The notes below the pieces were generated by a model. It saw only the letters and a list, made by a program, of their open reading frames with translations, was not told where the DNA came from and made no database searches. The translations under genes and the position numbers were made by a program. DNA of 64,000 nt from Lojkania enalia (taxonomy: Eukaryota; Ascomycota; Dothideomycetes; Pleosporales): positions 2,051-66,050 of the forward strand of contig ML986725.1 of assembly GCA_010094045.1 (NCBI GenBank), given 5' to 3'. This document shows, piece by piece, positions 34,800 to 48,110 of this stretch. Each line of letters opens with the position of its first letter. Within the stretch, counting starts at the first letter, position 1.

Positions 34800-36150
34800 T
34801 CAAGAGCAGTACATTATTAGTGAATAGCTGTTTAGTTCGCCCAGGTCGGCTGCTTTTTGAAAACCGGTACCCGGTAAATTGCTACTAAGGCTACCGGTAG
34901 TGCTAGAGAAATTAATAGAAGGAATTAAATTTCTCCGAAGTGCGGGGAGTGGTGTGGGGAGAATTCCTATACTCTCAAATATTAAGGGCTTGCACGCCAA
35001 CGCATGGTATTGCGAATATTAACTGCTCTCTATACTTTGTAAGGGGTAAAGAGAACCGCCCAAAGTAGACACCTTGATCATCGAACCTTGCCTACACGAC
35101 AGGAGCTTCTGTTCCGTCATGCTTTGCTTGCACTTACATCCAAAACATCAAATATCTCTAATTCCAAGAGCAATCTGAACGATTGTTGATCTTTCGATGC
35201 ACCTGAGGTTGTAGCGATTCAGATAGGAGATAGTTCTCATTAAAGAATGCACGTTTATCGAGAGATATCGTGGTAAACTTAGCTTCCGCAAATGTTCTCT
35301 ATCGGGAACGCCCATTACCTGAGCGTCCTTCCATCTACCCTACAGCAAAAGCGCAGGAGCCTCCGTCATTTCCGCGCGTAGGTATGCTCCACTTTTTCTT
35401 GCGCGCTCGAGGAATCTACTAATCCGCCTTTCCGTGCCACAATCCGCAGTCTCTCTAGTTATAGCCGTGATTAACTGGGTATAGTTAGACTGTTTCATAG
35501 AACTCTACGTTTGTTGCCTTCGATTTTCGGCTCCAGATGAATGCGTGAGCTTCTGCGTCATGAATCGCGGAAACGCTGTCAGATAATTTCTCCGTTCAGA
35601 GTTCGGCCATAAGTATTTTCTATAAAGCAAGGGCCCATTCGCGAGGGCTGGGGCATCGTCGAGAACAACTGGTCGTTAATTATCTCACCAAATGCTGGGC
35701 ATTTCCACCTTGGCATTTGCCTCGTGCTACTAAACCAGGATAGGCAGGGGGCTAGCTTGGTTAGCCTCGAAGGCCCGGTTCTTCGCCCCCGGAAACACGA
35801 GCAAATTTTACACCAATCACAAGCCCGCACAGAAAGCGCGACCTTGCGCATCATGTCTCACTTGAGGATTTCGGTTCGAGATAATTCAAAACATCAGGTC
35901 GTGTGGTTTGCACAATAGCGCTTGGTGTTCTGATTCGAATTGATTCAGAACACCTGGTCAAGCTTCCTACGTCAGCCGCTGCTCACACGCTGGGCATCGG
36001 CGGCACCACACAGGCGCCCTTAAAGCACATATAAAATAACCTCCGCGTCGCATTCACGGCGGGCATCATCGCATCCTCAGTACGACCTTCTGCCCTTCCA
36101 CTCGTTTCTTCACTTCTCGATACTCGCTATTCGAGATTCACTCGTTTTCA
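34800..36150. other. No gene recognised; upstream region of GH62 and AA9 loci
   Basis: Small frames (34,800-35,000 and 35,579-35,854 minus) carry no recognisable family. A short repeated phrase (GATTCAGAACACCTGGTC near 35,942 against AATTCAAAACATCAGGTC near 35,883) is visible. A TATA-like CATATAAAATAACC lies near 36,027 ahead of the AA9 relic. Confidence 0.45.
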
Positions 36151-36214
36151 TTGGTATCCATCCTTCCCCTCACGCGTGCGTCCGTCGTTCTTTCCAGAGT
36201 CGCCGCGCCTCATC

Positions 36215-37054
36215 ATGAAGTTCTCAGCGTCTGTCATTGCTGCCGTAGCAGCCTTCAGCCCGCTCCTTTTCCCCTCATTCCACCGTTAATGAGATCAAGT
36301 CACCGGAGTCTCAGTATGTTCGACGACTCCCCCAGGGCCTCCAATTTCATTTCTCAGGAGACAACGATTTCGCCATCCCCCAGGGCAATGACATGCGCTA
36401 CAATACTCGCGCCCAAGCCAATGCAGGCGATACTATCAGCTTCGGTGCCAATTTGCAGGCTAAGATTCAGCACCCCGGCTCCATCCAGGTCTATATGTTG
36501 AAAGTGCCGGTCGGCCACGTTAAATCGTGTGATTGCTCTGGTGATTGGTTCAAGATTTTCGAGCTCGGTGGAACGTCCCCAATGGGCCCCTCGGGCTAGA
36601 ACTGGCTTGTCTGGCCGGTACTTGGTCCGTATCGACCACATCGCCCTTCATCGTCCCAGCAGCACTGTGTTCTATTTCATCTGCGCCCAGGTGGAATAGC
36701 TAACTCGTCCGATGGTCGGAAGTAGCTAACACCGCCAAGATCCCTGGCGGCTACACCAAGACCCGGATCTAGCTCCACCTGCTGCATCTACAGCGAGGCA
36801 ACGTCATATCCATTCCCCAGCCCGACCGTCTTCGCAAGAACTAGCTCGGCCAATGCTAATGACAATGTTGTCAATAAGGATACTAAAGACAATACTGAGA
36901 AGATTTCTAGATGCCCGGCTTCAGAACTCAAGGTTCGCAGCCGACAATACCGTAATTCTACGCAACTCCAATATTCCTCTTGTGGCTTGTACCTACGCGT
37001 CGCAGCACATGGGTCTGGACGGTCATGCTTGCCAGGCCAATTGTACATGCGATA
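36215..37054 (+). pseudogene. AA9 lytic polysaccharide monooxygenase relic, possibly with C-terminal CBM1
   Basis: It starts with a good signal peptide (MKFSASVIAAVAAFSP). A frameshift comes before the mature N-terminal His, which appears in the next frame as HSTVNEI. From about 36,290 the frame is open and clearly AA9: NDMRYNTRAQANAGDTISFG, then HPGSIQVYMLKVP and GDWFKIFELGGTSPMGPSG, ending at TAG 36,597-36,599. Shifted pieces continue: QFYFICAQV-like coding near 36,670-36,700, AKIPGGYTKT near 36,737-36,766, then a Ser/Asn-rich linker and a Cys-containing end (YSSCG ... SGRSCLPGQ) that might be a decayed CBM1. Working AA9 enzymes use copper held by His1 to cleave cellulose oxidatively. At least two frameshifts and several stops make this copy dead. 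An assembly gap follows at 37,208. Confidence 0.75.
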
Positions 37055-37207
37055 GACTGATAGACTTGTAGTTATCAAGCATCTCCCCTCAACCCGTTGC
37101 CCGTTAGTTACTCTACTAAAGCACGCGTCAAACTTGCTAGCTACCTTTCAAACTTTTACTTTCTTCATCATTCATTAACACTCATTTCCATGCTCAGGAG
37201 CCAAACC

Positions 37208-37407
37208 NNNNNNNNNNNNNNNNNNNNNNNNNNNNNNNNNNNNNNNNNNNNNNNNNNNNNNNNNNNNNNNNNNNNNNNNNNNNNNNNNNNNNNNNNNNNN
37301 NNNNNNNNNNNNNNNNNNNNNNNNNNNNNNNNNNNNNNNNNNNNNNNNNNNNNNNNNNNNNNNNNNNNNNNNNNNNNNNNNNNNNNNNNNNNNNNNNNNN
37401 NNNNNNN
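37208..37407. other. Assembly gap, 200 N
   Basis: Exactly 200 N, then an A-rich run. The round number suggests a scaffold join of unknown true length, so distances across it are not reliable. Confidence 0.98.
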
Positions 37408-37975
37408 AAAAAAAAAAAAAATTAATAAGTAAAAAAATAAAAAAATATAAAAATATTGCGTAGGGTGAATCAACTCCTTTTAACGTGTAATTAGTTAAGC
37501 CATGTTTCATGTCCCTTAATAGTATTGGGGTTCCAGATGAAATAACCCAGTGGGTAGAAGTTTCCGATGACGTCACTAGAGTAATTCTGCCATGCGGGAG
37601 TATCATCTACCATAATCTTTTTGCTATTTCAGGAGGCATGGGAGGCAAGCCTATCTTGCTTCCTGGCTATGATTGTCTGCGATAGAATCTTGTCAGGCCA
37701 AATATGGACAACGTTGTCTTGGCATACGCCATTCATATACTAGTATGCTATAATGAGAGTTTCAGCTTCCGCTCCCAGATACATAGCAAACGGGATTTTT
37801 TTTTTTTTTTTTTTTTAAATTGAGCTCCGCTAAGTCTGTCATGATAGATTGTACGTTTACTTGATCCACAAAACATGTCCCCGAAATAACATATTATTCC
37901 ATTTTCAAAACTTTATCCTTGATATGTTTCCTGTCAACTCTCCTCCTAGAGCTCCTTCACTCTCATAGTCTAAAT
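37408..37975. other. AT-rich intergenic DNA with homopolymers
   Basis: A poly-A run follows the gap and a 21-T run lies at 37,796-37,816. No gene is seen. Homopolymers probably caused the assembly break. Confidence 0.5.
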
Positions 37976-38858
37976 CTAATCCAGGCCAATAGTCTCTGAT
38001 GGCGGTAAGGGATTCCCCTCAAATGCTTTGACGAGAAAATTCGCAGCCCTGTTAATCCACTCGGGACGAATATACGTCAAGTGATAAAACTGACAAGATC
38101 CCGAATCGCAAACCTTATGCAAATGTTAATCTCAACTGTTTGTCCTCATTTAAATGCTTCCCGAAGTATGGGAACTCACTGGATCACCCCCAGCGCAGTT
38201 TTGCAACAGTTTTGCTCGCAGAGGATCTGGGAACTGGTCTCCTAGTCTATCGAGCCTCAAGTTTGGATCGCCGAACATGACTACGGACTTGATGTTAGGG
38301 AAAATAGAAGTAGGTATTTGATCCGCGGCCCGGTGCATGATGCTTGCGCCTTGAGAGTATCAAACTAGAGAGAAGGTCTGATTGGGACAAGTGTTGAACT
38401 GGGTTACTAGGCGCCTCACAATGTCCGCAACGCCTTGGCGTCCTCCCGAGATGACTTAATAGCTAGCGGGATACTTCGAAAACTATTAGCGTACGACGCA
38501 TCTGCGCAGTTGCGCTGTGGACTCCGAACCTGAACCGGATATCCTCGCGCTCCGGGGAGTATTTTGGAAACGTTGCTCACGACGGGATCGCCAACGATGA
38601 CGCCGAATTTCCGGAAGCTTGGTTCGCTAGTTCCACGAGCTGGAAGGTATGAATATCAGACGTAGCAAAGAAGACTGACGACAAACTGACAAGAATCTCA
38701 AAATCAGAGCATCCTGGGGGAATGTCTCCAGGAACAATTGGGACGGGCTGTCCGATCTCTACCCCCGTGTCAGGGATATCAGGACAATCGCTTTGTGCAG
38801 CTGCAAGAGTAAAAAGGAATTGAGCGCCAAGAAGTGCAGTGAAAAGAACATGAGCCAT
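37976..38858 (-). pseudogene. CE5 cutinase-like esterase, inactivated
   Basis: The N-terminus (38,858) is a signal peptide (MAHVLFTALLGAQFLFTLAAAQ) followed by CPDIPDTGVEIGQPVPIVPG. A frame change follows near FEILVS, then NVSKILPGARGYPVQ, VTQFNTCPNQTFSLV, the nucleophile elbow with its first Gly codon read as TGA (stop-YSQGAS, about 38,353), IMHRAADQIPTSIFPNIKSV and VMFGDPNLR. An intron with good GTGAGT...ATAAG borders splits GGDP from VCDSGSCQFYHLTYIRPEWI, which carries the catalytic Asp and His, and the frame ends at TAG 37,976. The family comprises secreted serine esterases acting on cutin or acetyl-xylan. The stop inside the G-Y-S-Q-G motif and upstream frameshifts mean loss of function. 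Confidence 0.78.
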
Positions 38859-40000
38859 AATAGGATTTGCTATACTCAGGAGATCTTGCAGTTCAACTAG
38901 CAGAAAACTGACGTCGGCATCTGGGCTTGTCAGTCTTTATATAATTTTCGCTGAGTAGATAGTTCTATTTAGTCTATCGTTTCCATCGTCTCTAGATATG
39001 CAATTTCCAATATACTCGCCCAGGCCGATATATTAGCAACGAAAACAGATAGATTGTATGAAATCATAGAAATCTAGAGGCTTGTGTGGAATTATCAGTC
39101 GTACCTCGGCAACTTGATCTTAAAACTCCCCATTGCTTTCAAACAATGTGCGTGTTTCAGGAGTCATGCGTTGAGAGTCGATACTCAGAGTAGCCCTGCA
39201 TTCACGATTCGCTAGTCGAACCAATAGTAATGTGGCCATGCAACAAGTCCCCGCAATCTGCAGATAGATCGTATGGGTCGTGCATGAAATAGCATCTATC
39301 TTGGCTCGCGGGGTGCTGACACTGCAATTTTCTATTAGACTGAACAGCGAAAACGAAGCTATACTCTTAGGCGAATCGTATCAACGTATTGATTTCCACT
39401 TCCGAGGCATGTCTATAACTTTAGCGCCGCCAACCCCAGAAAATCCAAGTGCTCCGCCACCAAGCACCCAACCTCGGCTCACGGGTTGCTCTGCCAAGGA
39501 TTTTTGTTCATACTATCCCTCCCTCTGCTGAATGCTACAGCGAACGGTCAGGTTAGATACTCTGTTTAAGCTACGCCAAGGCGATCTTTCTCATACTATT
39601 CCCGCTTCCGCTGTTTGCTTCATCGAACAGTCGGCGACTTTGTACAACTTAGACGAATCCATTTGCCTGTCATCTTTGGCCAGACACGACCCCTGATCTC
39701 GGCCTTTAGATTCTAAACTGTCACTTGGATCCCTTCTTCGGAAAGCCTTAATATAATTTCCTTGGGTCATATAGATGTCTATACGAGCCTATTTACTACC
39801 AAGAGCGATGCTTGGAAACATCCCGAGGATGTTTCTCTCAAAGGCAAGCATTGTGTAAACTGTTCGACTTCCGACCTCAATCTAATTTCCTTGGGTGGCG
39901 GGGGCGTCTTTAGCAGCTCATCTTCTACCAAGGTGCATGCCAGGAAACTTTCCGAGGATATTTTTCATGAAGTAGACATTGTTAAGAAGTTCAAGACGAG
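38859..40000. other. Intergenic, with imperfect tandem duplications upstream of the cutinase
   Basis: No gene is seen. Two imperfect duplications are visible: about 62 bp near 39,495-39,555 repeated near 39,571-39,640, and about 125 bp at 39,754-39,875 repeated at 39,883-40,003, both sharing AATTTCCTTGGGT, ACCAAG and CCGAGGAT. They lie just upstream of the cutinase promoter. Confidence 0.5.
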
Positions 40001-40007
40001 CCTACCA

Positions 40008-40020
40008 TGATATAAAAACC
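40008..40020 (+). promoter_or_regulatory. TATA box of the cutinase gene
   Basis: GATATAAAAACCC lies about 130 nt upstream of ATG 40,148, directly after the tandem duplication. Confidence 0.5.
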
Positions 40021-40042
40021 CCCGAGAACCTCCTCTGAATAA

Positions 40043-40995
<953 letters not shown>

Positions 40996-42389
40996 AGTCT
41001 AGCGCACGGACTGGGATGAACAGGCAGATGAGGTTGCATTCGCAGAAAAAGGGAAAAGCCGGATTTAGACGAGGGTGAGAAAACATGATAGCTGCTCTTA
41101 CTTGATGATGGTTGGGACCGGGTCCAAGACATACTTTCCAATATTTGCATTTACTCCTCCCCAATTTCATGTAGGCCTGCAATTTACAGTCGTTTCCACC
41201 GCCCCGTAACTTAAAACTCTCGCTAGTAACTCAATTCCTTGCCAATTGCCCTATTTAAAGGTATATACTATGATGGAAACCCTATGGGATTTTGGTTGCA
41301 GTCGTCAGAAACTTTAGCAGTGGTACGGATTATAGGTTTTGGGGCATTTTGGTCGGGTTGAAGATTTACAGACACTAAGATAGCTGTATGGCTTGCAAGT
41401 CGTAAATAAATTTGTCGTATTGTGGTTAAAGTATCTAATACAGCGCCTTCGCAAGCCATCTTAGCTGTGTCTTAGACTTTCCCATTCTAAGGCAAATCCT
41501 AGAACTAATTCAACGGCTTAGATATCTATAAGGCATCTCATCAATAGTGGAGTTGGAACCCCGAATAGTTGAAAATAATGTCTTCGACACGATGCACAAC
41601 TACAGCGACGCGTGTTCGCCTAGCACTATTTTCTAGTACTAGTTGAGTTTAGAGACGAAACTATATGAGCTTCACCCGAATTGCATATTTGGCCGAGACG
41701 AGAGACTACAAAATTCAGCCCCTCCTATGGAAAGCTTCGGATACGTGCTCCAACCGCATTCCTCTTCTCTAGATGGCCCGAAATTCATTGCAAATCTACC
41801 AATTCTTCTTGTTCCGTCATTCCTCTGGCGGTTCCGCAACTAACCAGACAGTTGAACGCATCAGTATCTGTAAGCATAAGTGGGTGGAGACCGTATGGGG
41901 GTTGTATTGATGGATGTATTGATGGATGTGTTGATGGTTGCGCTGATGGTGTCCTTGACCTATCGGTTAAGATACAGTGGGGGAATATATAGTACATGAG
42001 ACTGCTTAGTCAAGGGCTGCATAGCTGATCATGCACGTGACCTGAGCTTACACATATCCAATCCAATGGCCCAGTAATAATTTTATCTTGGCAGTCACAT
42101 AACTCCTATTTGATAGACTCCACAGTGCATTATTCACTTGATATCTTAGGCCTGAGCGTGTGTGAAAACGTGACATTGTACATCCTTAATAAGCCTGAAT
42201 CCTTCATGAGCCTAATGTACTCTCTATGGCGAGATTGTTGTTGGTGCAGCTATTCCAAAGCTCGACTGGGCTAGGTTATGAAACTGTGGACCCTCTTGCT
42301 CCGGAAAATGCCTAACGTCGCTCTATCCCAACTTCTTTAAATGTCCAACGTTCTCAAAAGATGAATTAAATAATGTGATGGGGATTTGG
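40996..42389. other. Intergenic, nothing recognised except a 12-bp repeat
   Basis: At 41,901-41,952 a 12-bp unit like GATGTATTGATG is repeated about four times. Frames at 41,643-41,843 and 41,681-41,992 are short and unrecognised. Confidence 0.5.
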
Positions 42390-42605
42390 CGAGTCGGCCC
42401 AGTGCGATTTCCTACTATTATACGGCAGCAAGTTATCCGGTTGCAGGTTGTATCGGACACCGTCGCACGATATCAAATTGCGCCGGATATCAGCTGATAT
42501 ACCCCTTTTTCTATGTACATAAATATGCCCTGCTGGCCATCCTCAATCAAGCAATTCAGCTCCTCATCTCCCTCCCTGAGACAAGATTCGCCTCTCACCG
42601 CAAAT
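42390..42605 (-). repeat. Dispersed coding-relic repeat, copy 2
   Basis: The minus strand reads VRGESCLREGDEELNCLIED then GQQGIFMYIEKG, the inverted partner of 18,700-18,925. Small indels separate the two copies. Confidence 0.75.
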
Positions 42606-42839
42606 AATAACTCGATGAATTTATAGGCTAGGAAAGGTAGGATCCTCGGACCTAAAATCACAAAGAGGATGCTTTCAATGAGTTCTGTAACTATAAACAA
42701 GTCCTACAAGCTCTATTGGCAAAAAATGCAGAAGACTGCGCGTATCATCGTTATTCCCTCATCCAAGATCTAGCTGCTCCGTATGCGCCTAAGTGTGCCA
42801 TCATAAGCGATCTCATTGCCATCCTCAGCTTATAATAAC

Positions 42840-43090
42840 CCCTCGATTAGGTGCATGAGCCGGCGAGATATTCGCAAGACGTCGATTGATCGAGAATTTG
42901 ACCTTCACTTACGAGGAATTACTGGACTTGAAACTGTCGTGTGTCAGGCAGCATCAATTGCCGAGCCAAATATTGATGTATTGAAGGAGTGTAAGTGGCC
43001 TGTCTAGTCAGAGGCTGGCAGTGGCGAGACTATATAGGCCTTAAAATAGGCTAATAGGATAGTAGAAACACGTGACAGAAACTAGACCGC
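42840..43090 (+). repeat. Dispersed repeat family, copy with coding 3' end
   Basis: The plus strand keeps an open frame ending VCQAASIAEPNIDVLKECKW followed by PV-stop at 43,005-43,007, then the shared noncoding core GGCAGTGGCGAGACTATATA. The same sequence occurs inverted at 47,850-48,060 and partly at 48,790-48,930. It may be the 3' end of a multicopy gene family that I do not recognise. Confidence 0.7.
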
Positions 43091-45083
43091 CTAGGAATTA
43101 GGTATTCATAGATTACAGCACACATATCAATGTATTAGACAAGGGCTGTCAACGTTGGTTTATTAATTCAGGGCATGTACAATTGCTTACTCCCCAATAC
43201 GCATCAGGCACTCATGTCCTCATCTTATGGTAATCTGGGCAGTTAGCGCTATCAAGACATCTCTCCATACAACCTAGAAGGTTATGGGTTTGCTGGTCCC
43301 GAGCAATACCTCGCATCTCGCGAGGGAGCACTTTTCACTAATTTCACTACGTTTTACCCCACTATTTGTTAATGTGTCAGTACGAAGATTATAGAGCCGA
43401 TGGACGAGTTTTCTTAGTATAGCCGCTTACTGACTAGCTAGTTTGCTCGTTAATATATCAATTTTCACCTGCTTGACTAGTCAATCGGGTACGTTTTCAA
43501 GTACAGCTTACCAGAAACCAGAGCTGCAGCGCCGCGAGTTTCCATTAGTCCTTGTCGCCGCTTAGTTTCTTCCTATTCGATAATTCAATTTTTATGACTG
43601 CATATCATCACGATACACTTATTCAATGCCTTTACAATTTCTTAATTTGCAAAGTGGCAATCTCGAAATTAGGAGTAGAGTTTTGGTGGCGCATCGTACT
43701 TCACACTCTCTATAAACTGCGGAAGGTTTCATTCGAGTACCAAATTCGAGCAATAAGGGTTTCTATTGGCTGAGGATAGAAGATGGTCGTCGGCGGAATT
43801 GGAATAGTTATTCCAACACGCGATAGAAGTTAGGACTTAGTTCAATTTTGATGTTATCCATGAGAGGACAACTAGTCAAGATAACCGTAGCACAAGGACG
43901 AGGTTAAGCCATCCCATTAAAAGAATCACTGTGATCGCACAACAGTGGAAAAAGATATCCCTCCGTCCTTTGGTGAGAGAAATCGAGCCTCCGTTGCTAA
44001 GTCGCATGTTATTTATTTGCTATTTCAGCCTCAGGTCTTCATGGCTCCTTGTGTATGTATTCAAATTGGCACGAACTCGAAATCTTTTAAGGAATGGTCT
44101 AAGACGATGTCGCATTTCACCCAAGCTTAACAACACGAAACCAGTCAACCAAGCAGTGGCCTGAGTACCCCACGGCCCAACCGAACGAATACTTAATTCT
44201 TCAATCCGTCTTCATTAATATATAGATAATTAGACCTTGCTGTTGCAGGATACTCAATTAGTTGTGCATATGTCTGGCTTTGCTTCCGGCGCGGCGACTA
44301 GGCACATTCAGCCTCTAGAGCTTGTTGCCCGGCTAAATTCTTGGGCGGAATGCTTTTCTACGCCACACCCGCGGTGTAGTTATCGTATTCAACTTCGTCA
44401 AAATCTTACCAAGTCATCGGCCGTTCATGTGAAGGTGATTCCAAGCTGTTAAATGTTGTTGCGATATCGCAACAGCTGCAATCTAACTAGTTGAACGAAA
44501 GCGCGTCCAAAACTCAAGCAGTAGTGTGCATTCGACGTCTGCGCCTTTTTAACCTGCGATTACGCTTAGCCCTTTGTAGTAGTCGCTTGGGGCTTGATGT
44601 TTCTCTTAGATACTTAGAAGTATAGAAACGCTAACCTTTAACAACCGTCAAAGTTCATATATACTAAAGCAATTTGCAAAACTTACCCTTGAATCAAATG
44701 GCTCAATACCTCGCTGATGGGAACAATAGGTCAATGCGCAACAGTCTTTGGCAGACTAAACCCGCGTATAATGGATCGTTCCCTTCTGAAATTAATGAGG
44801 CTCCGGTTCTCCGAAATAGCCCAGTGCCGATCCAGATGCAGGGTGTTGCGTCTTTGCATCACAACATTGGTCGGACTTAGGCCACATTCATCTAATATTG
44901 CAGGCGATGGGCATCTGCGAAAGTGCAGTCGTATGGAGAAGCGCTCCGGTAGCATCAGCCCATGTTCTCCACAATACAATCCAAGCAAGAGCTATATGAA
45001 GTGCGACTCCTCATAACGCCTCTCTGTCGTCGTTGCTACTCGACAGGATCTGAAGCCTGCTATCGACGCGTCGTATCGCCATC
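43091..45083. other. No supported gene
   Basis: Short frames (43,552-43,773; 43,931-44,164; 44,717-45,016) are unrecognised and inconsistent with splicing. The right end is the promoter side of the MFS gene. Confidence 0.45.
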
Positions 45084-47013
45084 ATGGGAATCATCAAACA
45101 ATTCAAACCGAACAAACCGACAGGTTCTGCTGGCGACCCGATCGTCTCCCGCCTTGCCGCTGAAGATAAAGTATCCTGGATCCGGAAACCGAACTTGCGG
45201 TTTCTTTACTTCTTGCTTGTTCCTGCAGCTATTGGGATTGAAATCACCTCTGGGTTTGATTCGCAGTTGATCAACGCGCTTCAAATTGTACCGTCATGGA
45301 AAACACGTAAGCTGTGACCCGATGCATTGCAGTTTTTTGAATCGTTTCGTCTAACTCTGGGTTTTAGATTTTCATGATCCCCAAGGTTCGCTGAAAGGGA
45401 TTATAGCCGCAGCATATTCTCTCGGCGCCATCCTCTCACTACCTTTCATTCCCTGGGTTGACAACAAATTTGGCCGTCGTGGATCTATCTTCATTGGTTC
45501 AGCTATTATGGTTATTGGAGCTATCATCCAGGGTTTTTCTACGCACGGTACATCTATCTTTGATCTCTTCTTCCTATATCGCTAATATAGTCTCCCTCTA
45601 GTGGCTATGTACATCGTCGCCCGTCTACTACTTGGTTTCGGCATTCCGGCCTGCATCGTGGCCGGTTCGTCCCTGATCGGCGAACTCGGCTACCCGAAAG
45701 AACGACCTATCCTTACTTCTCTCTTTAATGTGTCGTACTTTTTCGGTCAAATAATCGCTGCCGGTATTGTCTTCGGTACCAACAGTATAGCATCGAACTG
45801 GGCTTGGCGCATCCCATCCCTTCTTCAACTTGCGCCCTCGTTACTCCAAATTGCCTTCGTATACCTGCTCCCAGAAAGTCCGCGTTGGCTGATCAGTCAT
45901 GATCGAATTGAAGAGGCTGAAGCCATTCTTGTCAAATACCACGCAGAAGGGAATCCGGATTCAGAGTTCGTGAAGGGCGAAATTGAGCAGATTCGTACAA
46001 CCATCCAGCTGGAGGCTGAAGCATCGAAGAGGTCGTGGCTAGATTTACTCGCGACAAGTGGGATGAGAAGACGAACGCTAATTACGTCGATGTTGGGACT
46101 GTTTACGCAATGGTCTGGGAACACTCTGATCTCGTACGTTCGCGATTACCTTAGGTTTTTGTCTCACCGCCCACTTATTGACAATTTTGAAGCTACTTCT
46201 TCGGTGACCTCATGTCCATGATTGGTATCAATGATGATGTCACTAAGCAGAAACTCAACGTTGGATACGCCGCTTGGTCGCTCGTAACTGGTGCTACTGT
46301 CGCTCTCATCGTAACCCGCTTCAAACGTCGGACACTTTACATGCTGTGCACGCTCTCCCTACTCGCCGTGTACACGGGCTGGACGGTTAGTATGCAAAAA
46401 GCGACGACAGCTGAGGATGCGGGAGGTCATAACGCCGGTGCGAGTATTGCCAGCGCCTTCTTTATCTTTGCGTATCAGCCTTGTTATAACATTGGTTTTA
46501 ACGCGCTGACCTATAGTACGTTTGGAAGCTCTTCTTTCTCTTTCCTTCCCCACTCTCCTTCAGCCACTTCATATCTTTCTTGCGTCCAGTAGCCATTTAT
46601 CACCTCACTAATCCCTCCGATAGCGTACATGGTTGAAGTTTGGCCCTACATGGAGCGGAGTCGCGGCATTGCCGTATTCCAACTCTTTGGCCGCTTGGCG
46701 GGCTTTTTCACTACATTCGTCAACCCAATTGGCCTTGACAACATCAGCTGGAAATGGTTGATCGTGTACGTTTGTTGGCTCACTTATGAGGTTGTGTTTG
46801 TTTGGTTCTTTTTCCCCGAGACTGCGGGACGTACGCTAGAGGAACTCGCTTTCTGTAAGTGTGGGACTTTCCTATTTCACTGGTCTATTGCTAACGTGAT
46901 ACGTAGTATTCGAAGGCGACGAACGCGCACATTTGGCTTCGGAAGCGGTCGAAAAGACACTGCACGCGGATGAAAAACTCAGCGTGAGTGGCAAGCAAGA
47001 ACACCAGGCCTAA
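45084..47013 (+). CDS. MFS sugar transporter, lactose-permease-like
   Basis: Six exons: 45,084-45,306; 45,368-45,547; 45,602-46,133; 46,193-46,515; 46,624-46,854; 46,907-47,013 (531 aa). All introns are GT-AG and every joint keeps frame. Major-facilitator sugar-porter signatures are in order: GFDSQLINALQ in helix 1, DNKFGRRGSIFIG between helices 2 and 3, ARLLLGFGIPACIVAGSSLI, PESPRWLISHDR after helix 6, a helix-7 region TQWSGNTLISYYFGDL, and FFFPETAGRTLEELAF after helix 12. This arrangement matches fungal hexose and lactose permease-like proteins of the plasma membrane; the substrate cannot be told from sequence. Length is normal and no damage is seen. Its place beside GH62 and cutinase fits uptake of plant sugars, but no shared regulation is evident. 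Confidence 0.93.
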
Positions 47014-47849
47014 GCGAATCATCGGCAAAACAGGTTATCTGAGAAGAAAGTGTGAGGGAGTGAGAAATGGTCTTGGCGTGAAGAATGTAAAAATCACAGC
47101 TCATGTCAATAGTAAAGACCGAATCAAAGATCTGAACGTAAAATTTTGACTCGAGTCCTGTTCTTCGATTTTGTCTAGCTTGTCTCATAATCTAATGCAG
47201 AAGCCGAGATCCAGAACACTTGGCTGGCTCTTGCCACACTCTGATGATTCAGCGAGCACTCTCTGGAGTGGTTTGCAAGGGAATATGGAGAAATTCACGT
47301 AATATGGGGGAGTCAAGTAAGACATTGGCAATGACCGCCACGCGTCCTAGTAGATACTGCACTCTCAACAGATCCTCATTATGCCATAACACCAGCGAGT
47401 TCATGAACACTCTCATACAGACCTACTAAGGCTTTGCTGATATAACTATTGGGCGAATTTCGTTACAAGTGCTCCTTTTACAAGCACAAGTTCAAAAAAA
47501 AAATAAAAATGAAACTAAACCCCAAAGGATGACGCAAAGCTCTGCTCCCTTTGTGCGTTCCGAAAAAGATCGCGTATGCATTTTGAAATTTGTAAGTCCG
47601 AAAAGCTGAATGATTTTCTTGGGTTATGCAAACTATCCGCTATAAAGTCTTAGCCAAGCTCCGTCCTTTCTACTCATGTGAATTAACTATAATAGCAAGT
47701 GATGAAGACATACGACTCAACGCAAAATTTAATGTGCATAGAGCTTCTCTAATGTCTCTTTGTGTTGCTTTTTTGCAAGCTATTCATGAACAATATATCA
47801 AATGGCTAAGATTGATGAATAGCCTGCGCCGTGTCTTTCTGTCGCGTGT
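47014..47849. other. No gene recognised
   Basis: There is a short A-rich run near 47,491-47,510 and only short unrecognised frames. Confidence 0.5.
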
Positions 47850-48110
47850 TTCTACTATCCTATTATAGTTGGCCTGTTTTCAGGCCTATATAGTCTCGCC
47901 ACTGCCAGCCTCTGGCCAGGGAGGTGACTTAATCTCCTTAAATACATCAATATTTGCCTCGGCAATTGATGCTGTCTGATACGCGACAGAAGCTCGTCCC
48001 CATCCGTAAGCTTGACGTGCGAGCCAACGACCGAATTTTGCTTCTTCGACGCCCATATCTCTCTATTCGCATCATCTATCGAGAGTGACACCTAGGATTG
48101 AGTACTATCG
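47850..48110 (-). repeat. Dispersed repeat family, inverted copy with longer coding part
   Basis: The minus strand reads MSLSIDDANREIWASKKQNS, then VVGSHVKLTDGDELLSR, and after a one-frame shift ASIAEANIDVFKEIK, matching the end of the copy at 42,840-43,090. The shared core then follows. The frame shift shows this copy is damaged. Confidence 0.65.

Noticed and set aside
37097..37606. Frames through the 200-N gap
   Set aside because: They exist only because N is translated as X.
41681..41992. Protein with CIDG repeats
   Set aside because: It is the translation of a four-copy 12-bp repeat within a short frame; nothing else supports a gene.
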